From Comamonas resistens (GTDB lineage Bacteria; Pseudomonadota; Gammaproteobacteria; Burkholderiales; Burkholderiaceae_C), in the NCBI RefSeq assembly GCF_030064165.1, contig NZ_CP125947.1, positions 620,001 to 684,000 of the forward strand: a stretch of 64,000 nucleotides of DNA, read 5' to 3'. The position numbers and the translations under genes were made by a program. Position 1 is the stretch's first letter, and the number at the start of each line of letters is the position of its first letter. Below are positions 32,300-39,718 of this stretch, in pieces. The notes below the pieces were generated by a model. It was given only the letters and a program-made list of their open reading frames with translations. It ran no database searches and had not been told where the DNA came from.

Positions 32300-33724
32300 A
32301 TGGGTGAAATACCCGTCATGCACGGCAGTGCACCCCATAAAGAGAGATTGTTGTGGCTGGTGGCCATCGGTTTTTTCATGCAGTCGCTGGACGCGACCAT
32401 TCTCAACACGGCCTTGCCCGCCATGGCGCGGGAACTGGGCGAGAGCCCGATGAAGATGCAGTCCGTCATCGTGGCCTATGCGCTGACCACCGCCATGCTG
32501 ATTCCTGCCACGGGCTGGGTGGCCGACCGTTTCGGCACGCGGCGTGTCTATGGCTGGGCGATCGGCCTGTTTGTGCTGGGCTCGGTGCTGTGTGCGCTCT
32601 CGCCCAGCCTGCCGTTTCTGATCGCGGCCCGCGTGGTCCAGGGTGTGGGCGGAGCCATGATGCTGCCCGTGGGGCGGCTGGCCGTGCTGCGCACCTATCC
32701 ACGCGGCGAGTTCATACGTGCCATGAGCTTTATTGCCATTCCGGGGCAGGTGGGGCCGCTGCTGGGCCCAACCTTGGGCGGCTGGATGGTGGAGTATGCG
32801 AGCTGGCACTGGATCTTCTGGATCAACGTGCCTGTGGGGCTGATCGGCCTGTGGGCCACCTGGCGCTGGTTTCCGCGCAATGCACCGATAGTGGTGCGCA
32901 GCTTTGACGGCGCGGGCTATGCCATGCTGGCGTTTGGCATGGTGGCCATCTCGGTGGCGCTCGATGGCCTCTCGGGCATGGGGCTGGGCATGGCCTTGGT
33001 GGTGGTGCTCATGGTGTTTGGCCTGGCCAGTCTGGCCAGCTACTGGATGCATGCGCTGAGGGTGGATGAGCCGCTGTTTGCGCCGGAGCTGTTCAAGGTG
33101 CGCTCGCTGCGCGTGGGGCTGCTGGGCAATCTGTTTGCCCGTTTCGGCAGCGGCGCGGCGCCGTTTCTGATTCCGCTGCTGCTGCAGATAGGGCTGCAGA
33201 TGTCGCCCATGAATGCGGGCATGATGATGCTGGCCACCGTCACCGGCAGCATGCTGGTCAAACGCATCGCGGTGCGCACCGTACAGCGCTTTGGCTACAA
33301 GCGGGTGCTGCAGGTCAACTCGGTGATGTTGGCGCTGATGCTGGCTTCCTTCGGTCTGGTGACGCCGGGCATGCCGATCTGGCTGCTGCTGGTGCAGATG
33401 TTCGTCTTTGGTGGCTTCAACTCCATGCAGTTCTCGGCCATGAACTCGGTCACGCTCAAGGACATGGAGGGCGAATTTGCCAGCAGCGGCAACAGCCTGC
33501 TGTCCATGGTGCAGATGCTGGCCATGAGCATGGGCGTGGCGTTGGCGGGTGCCTTGCTCACGGGCTTCAGCGAGATGTGGCCAGGCCAGGCCGATGAGCG
33601 CATGCTGGCCATTCGCGCGACCTTTGTGACCGTGGCCCTGATGACGCTGGCGGCGACCCTGGTGTTCAGTCAGCTCGACAGCGACGAACCCGTGCGTCCG
33701 GCCCCCGATGGTGGTGACAATTGA
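32300..33724 (+). CDS. mdtD: MFS multidrug efflux protein of DHA2 type, MdtD-like
   Basis: A 474-residue inner-membrane exporter with 14 hydrophobic segments. It closely follows E. coli MdtD in sequence: GFFMQSLDATILNTALPAMA, LIPATGWVADRFGTRRV, ARVVQGVGGAMMLPVGRLAV, PGQVGPLLGPTLGGWMVEYA, SWHWIFWINVPVGLIG and LASSGNSLLSMVQML-type regions are all present. The ATG at 32300 follows TTGGAG by seven bases. The cluster with mdtABC and baeSR seen in E. coli is absent, so the substrate is open. Confidence 0.9.
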   Translation: MGEIPVMHGSAPHKERLLWLVAIGFFMQSLDATILNTALPAMARELGESPMKMQSVIVAYALTTAMLIPATGWVADRFGTRRVYGWAIGLFVLGSVLCALSPSLPFLIAARVVQGVGGAMMLPVGRLAVLRTYPRGEFIRAMSFIAIPGQVGPLLGPTLGGWMVEYASWHWIFWINVPVGLIGLWATWRWFPRNAPIVVRSFDGAGYAMLAFGMVAISVALDGLSGMGLGMALVVVLMVFGLASLASYWMHALRVDEPLFAPELFKVRSLRVGLLGNLFARFGSGAAPFLIPLLLQIGLQMSPMNAGMMMLATVTGSMLVKRIAVRTVQRFGYKRVLQVNSVMLALMLASFGLVTPGMPIWLLLVQMFVFGGFNSMQFSAMNSVTLKDMEGEFASSGNSLLSMVQMLAMSMGVALAGALLTGFSEMWPGQADERMLAIRATFVTVALMTLAATLVFSQLDSDEPVRPAPDGGDN

Positions 33725-33727
33725 ATT

Positions 33728-33811
33728 TGATAGCTGCAAGCGCTTAATTCATAGGGATTTCAGAGAAAATACACGCGCAAATGCACTAATGAATGGCGTG
33801 AGCAGCTATCA
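33728..33811. repeat. Palindromic repeat, family C, copy 3
   Basis: Perfect 9-base terminal inverted repeats TGATAGCTG / CAGCTATCA, with GCGCTT and ATTTCAGAG on the left and GGCGTGAGCAGC on the right. It lies at the beginning of the 329-base spacer between mdtD and xdhA. Confidence 0.75.
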
Positions 33812-33860
33812 ATATTGAGAATCAACCTTTTGCCGGAAGCGAAACGTTGATTCGGTATTT

Positions 33861-33952
33861 ACCCGGGGTGTGGGGTGTTTTCTCCGGGTTCTCCCTTGAT
33901 TTTGGTCGTGGATATATGCAGCGCTACATAGCCGCTATGAGCGCCGCCATAT
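33861..33952 (+). promoter_or_regulatory. Two hairpins in the region upstream of xdhA (candidate structured leader)
   Basis: Hairpin 1: ACCCGG (33861) with CCGGGT (33884). Hairpin 2 is long and regular: ATATG, internal loop CA, GCGCT, bulged A, CATAG, loop CCG, CTATG, AGCGC, internal loop CGC, CATAT (33914-33952). Fifteen base pairs with a conserved-looking asymmetric internal loop upstream of xanthine dehydrogenase suggest either a purine-sensing RNA or a dyad-symmetric operator. The xdhA start lies 102 bases downstream. Confidence 0.45.
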
Positions 33953-34053
33953 GAGAAGCTGCAACGGCAGGCTTAGTCTTGCCATATTGACAAATGCTGT
34001 GCGTGGAATACATCTTGCATGCAGGCATACCTTCTCATTTCAGTCCCACGATC

Positions 34054-35673
34054 ATGAGCAATAGCCATAACACACAACCCATACGCTTCTTCCATCGCGG
34101 AGAAGTGGTCGAGGTGCAAGGCCCGCATCCCACTCGCTCCGTGCTGCAATGGCTGCGCGAGGACGCACACTGCACCGGCACCAAGGAAGGATGCAACGAA
34201 GGCGATTGCGGCGCCTGCACCGTGGTCATCGCCGAGCTGGCCGAGCCCGGCGCACAGGACGCCGTGAACGGCCTGCGTCTGCAGACCGTCAACGCCTGCA
34301 TCCAGTTCCTGCCCAGCCTGCAGGGCAAGGCCTTGTTCACCGTCGAAGACCTCAAGGGCCAGTGCCCGGGCAAGGCCGGTCAATCCGGCGGCGCCTGCGC
34401 TCATGCGCACGGCCACAGCCAGGCAAATGGCAATGCATTGCACCCCGTGCAGCAAGCGCTGGTGGACTGTCATGGTTCGCAGTGCGGCTTCTGCACGCCG
34501 GGCTTTGTGATGTCGCTGTGGTCGGCCTACGAGCACCACCAGCAGCAGGGCACCGTGCCTACACGCCAGCAACTGGCCGATGAGCTGTCGGGCAATCTGT
34601 GCCGTTGCACGGGCTACCGCCCGATTCTGGATGCCGGCCAGCGCATGTTCGACCTGCCTTCCGTGCGCCTGGACGCCGCGCCCGTGGTGGCCGCGCTGCA
34701 AGGCCTGCAGGAGCAGCAAAAGGGCGTGGACTCGTTCGACTACGCGGCCACGCAAAACGCTCGCACCGACCATTTCCACGCGCCGCGCACGCTGGATGCG
34801 CTGGCTGCCATCTGCGAAGCCAAGCCCAAGGCGCGCATTGTTGCGGGTTCCACCGACGTGGGCCTGTGGGTCAACAAGATGTTCCGCGACCTGGGCGACA
34901 TGATTTACGTGGGCGATGTGGCCGAGATGAAGCGCGTCGAGGAACGACCCGATGCCGAAGGCGGCGAGTTGTACATCGGCGCTGCGGCTTCGCTGGAAGC
35001 GGCCTGGGGCGCGCTGGTGCAGCGCTTCCCCAGCCTGACCGACGTCTGGCTGCGCTTTGCCTCCATGCCCATCCGCCATGCGGGCACCATGGGCGGCAAC
35101 GTGGCCAACGGCTCGCCGATCGGCGACTCGCCCCCGGTGCTGATGTCGCTGGATGCGCAGATCGAACTGCGCAAGGGCGCGCGCGTGCGCCGCATGCTGC
35201 TGCAGGACTTCTATCTGGACTATATGAAGAACCAGCTGGAGCCCGGCGAGTTTGTCCAGGGCCTGGCGGTTCCGCTGCATGTGATGAGCCGCCAGGTGCG
35301 GGCCTACAAGATCAGCAAGCGTTTCGATTGCGACATCTCGGCGCTGTGCGCGGGCTTTTCCATTGAACTCGACGGCGAGATCGTGAAGACCGTGCGCCTG
35401 GCCTTTGGCGGTATGGCCGCCACGGTCAAGCGTGGTGCCAAGGCGGAAGCTGCCTTGCTCGGCAAGGCCTGGAACGAGGACAGCGTGAACGCCGCCAAGG
35501 CCGCGCTGGCCGAGGATTTCAAGCCCATGTCCGATATGCGCGCCAGCGCCGACTACCGCCTGCAGGTGGCGCAGAACCTGATCCAGCGTCTGTGGCTGGA
35601 AACCCGTGCCCAGCAGCCGGTCTCGATTGCCGAGACCAGCGTCTGGAGCGTCATGCCGCATGTCGTGGTCTGA
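34054..35673 (+). CDS. xdhA: Xanthine dehydrogenase small subunit (2Fe-2S and FAD)
   Basis: A 539-residue subunit that passes electrons from the molybdenum site to NAD. Residues 1-170 hold two [2Fe-2S] clusters: C-N-E-G-D-C-G-A-C near 46 and the pair CGFCTPGF / CRCTGYRPI near 145-190. A FAD-binding domain (IVAGSTDVGLW, MPIRHAGTMGGNVANGSPIGD) and the CO-dehydrogenase flavoprotein C-terminal domain follow. A His-rich insertion (AHAHGHSQANGNALHP) separates the two cluster domains. The ATG at 34054 (MSNSHNTQPIRFF) is preferred; an upstream in-frame ATG at 33994 gives an unconserved leader. Confidence 0.97.
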   Translation: MSNSHNTQPIRFFHRGEVVEVQGPHPTRSVLQWLREDAHCTGTKEGCNEGDCGACTVVIAELAEPGAQDAVNGLRLQTVNACIQFLPSLQGKALFTVEDLKGQCPGKAGQSGGACAHAHGHSQANGNALHPVQQALVDCHGSQCGFCTPGFVMSLWSAYEHHQQQGTVPTRQQLADELSGNLCRCTGYRPILDAGQRMFDLPSVRLDAAPVVAALQGLQEQQKGVDSFDYAATQNARTDHFHAPRTLDALAAICEAKPKARIVAGSTDVGLWVNKMFRDLGDMIYVGDVAEMKRVEERPDAEGGELYIGAAASLEAAWGALVQRFPSLTDVWLRFASMPIRHAGTMGGNVANGSPIGDSPPVLMSLDAQIELRKGARVRRMLLQDFYLDYMKNQLEPGEFVQGLAVPLHVMSRQVRAYKISKRFDCDISALCAGFSIELDGEIVKTVRLAFGGMAATVKRGAKAEAALLGKAWNEDSVNAAKAALAEDFKPMSDMRASADYRLQVAQNLIQRLWLETRAQQPVSIAETSVWSVMPHVVV

Positions 35674-35690
35674 GACTGTAGGAGCCTGAA

Positions 35691-38129
35691 ATGAACAACC
35701 TCCGCGAACCCATTGCTCCCGCCGTCGCAACCCAGTCGGCCGAAGCCTTTGCCCACTACCTGGAAAACACGGCGTCCCGCATCGATGTGAAGACCGAGGC
35801 CCATGCCTTGCAGGTCGGCGCCCGTGTGGGCATCAGCCGTCCCCATGAGTCGGCGCACCTGCACGTGGCCGGCGAGGCCGCCTATATCGACGATCTGCCC
35901 GAGCTCGACGGCACGCTGCACTGCGCGCTGGGCCTGTCGCCCATTGCCCACGGTCGCCTGACGGCCCTGGCGCTGGAATCCGTGCGCGCCATGCCCGATG
36001 TGGTGGACGTGATCACGGGAGCCGACATTCCCGGCGTCAACGACTGCGGCTCCATCATCCACGACGATCCCATCCTGTGCGATGGCGAGATCCGCTACGT
36101 GGGCCAGCCCCTGTTCGCCGTGATTGCACGCAACCGCGACGCCGCGCGCCGCGCGGCCGCCCTGGCCAAGAGCGTGGCCACGATCACCGAGGCCGCGCCC
36201 GTGCTGACGCCGCAGAAGGCGCATGAGCTGGGCCAGTATGTGCTGCCCCCCATGCACCTGGAGCGAAGCACCAACGAGGGCGGCGCACGTGCGGCCATCG
36301 ACAAGGCTCCGCACCGTCTCAAGAGCACCTTCGACCTCGGTGGTCAGGAGCAGTTCTATCTGGAAGGCCAGATCAGCTACGCCATTCCCAAGGAAGATGG
36401 TGCGGTGCATGTGCACTGTTCCACCCAGCACCCCAGCGAAATGCAGCATCTGGTGGCCCATGCCCTGGGTGTGCATTCGCATATGGTGCATGTGGAATGC
36501 CGCCGCATGGGCGGTGGCTTTGGTGGCAAGGAGTCGCAGTCGGCCCTGTTTGCCTGCGTGGCTTCCGTGGCGGCCACGCGCCTGCGCCGTCCCGTGAAGC
36601 TGCGTCTGGACCGCGACGACGACTTCATGATTACGGGCCGTCGCCACTGCTTCTGGTTCGAATACGAAGTGGGTTACGACGATGACGGCCGCATCCTGGG
36701 TGCGGAGATTTCCATGGTTTCGCGCGCCGGCCACTCGGCCGACCTGTCGGCACCGGTGATGACGCGTGCGCTGTGCCACTTCGACAATGCCTACTGGCTG
36801 CCCGACGTGTCCATGCATGGCTACTGCGGCAAGACCAATACGCAGAGCAATACGGCTTTCCGTGGCTTCGGCGGTCCGCAGGGCGCGATTGCCATCGAAA
36901 ACATCATTGAAACGATTGCCCGCAATCTGGGCCGCGATGCGCTCGACGTGCGCCGCGTGAACTTCTACGGCACCGACAGCAACAACGTCACGCCTTACCA
37001 GCAGACGGTGGTGGACAACGTGATCCACGATCTGGTCGGCCAGCTGGAAGCCAGCAGCGACTACCGCGCCCGCCGTGAAGCCGTGAACGCCTTCAATGCG
37101 CAAAGCACGGTGCTCAAGCGCGGGCTGGCACTCACGCCCATCAAGTTCGGCATCAGCTTCAACGTCAAGCATTTCAATCAGGCCGGCGCCCTGGTGCATA
37201 TCTACACCGACGGCTCCATGCTGGTGAACCATGGCGGTACCGAGATGGGCCAGGGGCTGAACACCAAGGTGGCCCAGGTGGTGGCGCACGAGCTGGGCGT
37301 GAGCTTCAGCCGTGTGCGAGCCACGGCCACCGATACAACCAAGGTGGCCAACACCTCGGCGACGGCTGCTTCCACGGGTGCCGACCTCAACGGCAAGGCG
37401 GCGCAGGATGCGGCGCGCCAGATCCGCGAGCGTCTGGCGGTGTGTGCGGCCAACCGCTACGGCGGCAAGGCGGAAGATGTGCGCTTTGCCAACGACCAGG
37501 TTCAGGTCAACGGCCAGACCATTCCCTTCGAGAAGCTGGTGGGCGAGGCTTACCTCGACCGCGTGCAGCTGTGGTCCGATGGCTTCTATGCCACACCCGG
37601 CCTGTCCTGGGACAGGGAAAAAATGCAGGGCCGGCCGTTCTACTACTTCGCCTACGGCGCAGCCGTGAGCGAGGTGGTGATCGACACACTGACCGGCGAA
37701 TGGAAGCTGCTGCGCGCCGACGTGCTGCACGATGCCGGCAAGTCGCTGAATCCGGCCGTGGATATCGGCCAGGTCGAGGGTGCCTTCATCCAGGGCATGG
37801 GCTGGCTGACCACGGAGGAGCTGGTCTGGCATCCGCAAAGCGGCAAGCTCACCACCCACGCGCCCAGCACCTACAAGATTCCCACGGCCAACGACTGCCC
37901 GCCCGTGTTCAACGTGCGCCTGTTCGAAGGCCAGAACTTCGAGGACTCCATCCACCGCAGCAAGGCGGTGGGCGAGCCGCCGCTGCTGTTGCCGTTCTCG
38001 GTGTTCTTTGCCATCCGCGATGCCGTGGCATCCGTAGGCAGCTCCAGTTGCAACCCGCCGCTGCGTGCGCCGGCGACACCCGAGGCCATTTTGCGAGCCC
38101 TGGACGCCGTGCAGGCCGGCAAGGCCTGA
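35691..38129 (+). CDS. xdhB: Xanthine dehydrogenase large (molybdopterin-binding) subunit
   Basis: An 812-residue catalytic subunit that oxidises hypoxanthine and xanthine to urate. It starts after TAGGAGCCTGAA. Molybdopterin and substrate motifs are RMGGGFGGKESQ, the substrate-orienting FRGFGGPQGA, GGTEMGQGLNTK and the catalytic glutamate in SKAVGEPPLLL near residue 760. The length and order match the XdhB subunit of two-subunit bacterial enzymes. The xdhC chaperone gene that often follows is not here; a purine permease gene takes its place. Confidence 0.98.
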   Translation: MNNLREPIAPAVATQSAEAFAHYLENTASRIDVKTEAHALQVGARVGISRPHESAHLHVAGEAAYIDDLPELDGTLHCALGLSPIAHGRLTALALESVRAMPDVVDVITGADIPGVNDCGSIIHDDPILCDGEIRYVGQPLFAVIARNRDAARRAAALAKSVATITEAAPVLTPQKAHELGQYVLPPMHLERSTNEGGARAAIDKAPHRLKSTFDLGGQEQFYLEGQISYAIPKEDGAVHVHCSTQHPSEMQHLVAHALGVHSHMVHVECRRMGGGFGGKESQSALFACVASVAATRLRRPVKLRLDRDDDFMITGRRHCFWFEYEVGYDDDGRILGAEISMVSRAGHSADLSAPVMTRALCHFDNAYWLPDVSMHGYCGKTNTQSNTAFRGFGGPQGAIAIENIIETIARNLGRDALDVRRVNFYGTDSNNVTPYQQTVVDNVIHDLVGQLEASSDYRARREAVNAFNAQSTVLKRGLALTPIKFGISFNVKHFNQAGALVHIYTDGSMLVNHGGTEMGQGLNTKVAQVVAHELGVSFSRVRATATDTTKVANTSATAASTGADLNGKAAQDAARQIRERLAVCAANRYGGKAEDVRFANDQVQVNGQTIPFEKLVGEAYLDRVQLWSDGFYATPGLSWDREKMQGRPFYYFAYGAAVSEVVIDTLTGEWKLLRADVLHDAGKSLNPAVDIGQVEGAFIQGMGWLTTEELVWHPQSGKLTTHAPSTYKIPTANDCPPVFNVRLFEGQNFEDSIHRSKAVGEPPLLLPFSVFFAIRDAVASVGSSSCNPPLRAPATPEAILRALDAVQAGKA

Positions 38130-38157
38130 GCTTCCAGCGCTCTCATTCATATTCCGC

Positions 38158-38233
38158 GCATCAGTGCGCGAACCGGAGTCCATGGCGGCCTTAGCTAAGC
38201 CGTCATGCCCTGTGCCGGGCCTATGGTCCGGCA
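38158..38233 (+). promoter_or_regulatory. Three consecutive hairpins between xdhB and the purine permease gene
   Basis: GCGCA-TCAG-TGCGC (38158-38171), TGGCGGCCTTAG/CTAAGCCGTCA (about 38183-38205) and GTGCCGG-GCCTATGGT-CCGGCAC (38211-38233). The 171-base gap has no coding potential of its own. The hairpins may modulate permease expression or stabilise the xdh message; no T run makes any of them a standard terminator. Confidence 0.35.
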
Positions 38234-38300
38234 CTCAACCCCTGGGCGCTTTCTCAACCGTTGCGCCCCCGCATGCGAAAACAACACGGAGACAATTGCG

Positions 38301-39599
38301 ATGAACTGGACCGAACGGGTGTTCAAGCTCAATGAGCATGGCACCAATGTAAAAACCGAGCTGATTGCCGGCTTGACAACCTTCCTGACGATGGCCTACA
38401 TCATCTTCGTTAATCCCTCGATTCTGGGGGATGCGGGGATGCCCAAGGGGTCCGTTTTCGTGGCTACCTGCCTGATTGCGGCCCTGGGTACGACCATCAT
38501 GGCGCTGTACGCGAACTACCCGATCGCGCTGGCTCCGGGCATGGGCCTCAATGCCTACTTCGCCTATGGCGTGGTGCTGCACATGGGCTTCACCTGGCAA
38601 GCCGCTCTGGGCGCGGTGTTTGTCTCGGGCTGCTTGTTCCTCATCGTGACGCTGTTTGGCTTGCGGGAGCTGATCATCAAGGGCATACCGCAGTCCATAC
38701 GGATCTCGATCACCGTGGGTATCGGCCTGTTCCTGGCACTGATCGCGCTCAAGAGCGCCGGCATCGTGGCCAAGTCGGACGCGACCTTTGTGACGCTGGG
38801 TGACCTGCACACGCCTCAGGTGGTGATGGCTTCGCTGGGCTTTCTGCTGATCGTGACGCTGGACCGCCTCAAGGTTCCCGGCGCCATCCTGATCGGTATC
38901 GTGTCGGTGACCGTCGCTTCGTTCTTCTTCGGCGGCAATGAGTTCAAGGGCATTTTCTCGGCGCCTCCATCGATTGCTCCCACCTTCCTGCAACTGGACA
39001 TCAAGTCCGCGCTGTCGGGTGGCATTCTGAACGTGGTGCTGGTGTTCTTCCTGGTCGAACTGTTCGACGCCACAGGCACGCTGATGGGCGTGGCCAAGCG
39101 CGCCGGTCTGCTGGTGCCGGGCCGCATGGAGCGACTGAACAAGTCGCTGCTGGCTGACTCCGGCGCCATCTTCGCCGGCTCGCTGCTGGGCACATCGAGC
39201 ACCACCGCCTACGTGGAAAGCGCTGCTGGCGTGCAGGCAGGTGGCCGCACCGGTCTGACGGCTCTGACCGTGGCCGTGCTGTTCCTGGGTTGCTTGTTCC
39301 TGGCGCCTCTGGCGGGTGTCGTACCTGCCTACGCCACGGCTCCGGCGCTGTTCTTCGTGGCTTGCCTGATGCTCAGGGAGCTGACCGAGATTGAATGGGA
39401 TGAAACCACCGAGGCCGTACCGGCTGCCGTGACAGCACTGCTGATGCCCTTCACCTATTCCGTGGCCAACGGTCTGGCCTTCGGCTTCATCACTTACGCC
39501 GTGCTCAAGCTGCTCACCGGCAAGAGCAAGGAAGTGCACTGGATGGTGTGGCTGATTGGTGGCGTGTTCCTTTTCAAGTTCATCTACATCGGCGGATAA
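38301..39599 (+). CDS. NCS2 purine permease, AzgA (hypoxanthine/guanine) type
   Basis: A 432-residue proton-coupled purine importer with about 13 hydrophobic segments. AzgA-type markers are the N-terminal VKTELIAGLTTFLTMAYIIFVNP, ALYANYPIALAPGMGLNAYFAY, FFLVELFDATGTLMGVAKRAG, then GTSSTTAYVESAAGVQAGGRTGLTA, and EWDETTEAVPAAVTALLMPF. The ATG at 38301 follows CGGAGACAATTGC. It is located right after xdhAB, fitting import of the substrates that the dehydrogenase oxidises. Confidence 0.94.
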   Translation: MNWTERVFKLNEHGTNVKTELIAGLTTFLTMAYIIFVNPSILGDAGMPKGSVFVATCLIAALGTTIMALYANYPIALAPGMGLNAYFAYGVVLHMGFTWQAALGAVFVSGCLFLIVTLFGLRELIIKGIPQSIRISITVGIGLFLALIALKSAGIVAKSDATFVTLGDLHTPQVVMASLGFLLIVTLDRLKVPGAILIGIVSVTVASFFFGGNEFKGIFSAPPSIAPTFLQLDIKSALSGGILNVVLVFFLVELFDATGTLMGVAKRAGLLVPGRMERLNKSLLADSGAIFAGSLLGTSSTTAYVESAAGVQAGGRTGLTALTVAVLFLGCLFLAPLAGVVPAYATAPALFFVACLMLRELTEIEWDETTEAVPAAVTALLMPFTYSVANGLAFGFITYAVLKLLTGKSKEVHWMVWLIGGVFLFKFIYIGG

Positions 39600-39660
39600 G
39601 CCAATAAAGAGGGAGTCCCGGGTCAACCCGGGCTGAGGAGAAGCGCGAGAAAGCGCAGGG

Positions 39661-39694
39661 GGGGAACGTGGCAGCACGTTCCCTTTTCTTTTTT
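39661..39694 (+). terminator. Rho-independent terminator of the purine permease gene
   Basis: GGGAACGTG / CACGTTCCC with loop GCAG, then TTTTCTTTTTT. A second inverted repeat CCCGGG-TCAA-CCCGGG is at 39617-39632. Confidence 0.9.
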
Positions 39695-39718
39695 GCGGTG
39701 ATGTGGGGCTGCAGTGCT

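Noticed and set aside
35553..38234. 893-codon minus-strand frame opposite xdhB
   Set aside because: It mirrors the full xdhB gene; the composition is that of a shadow frame and no domain is recognisable.
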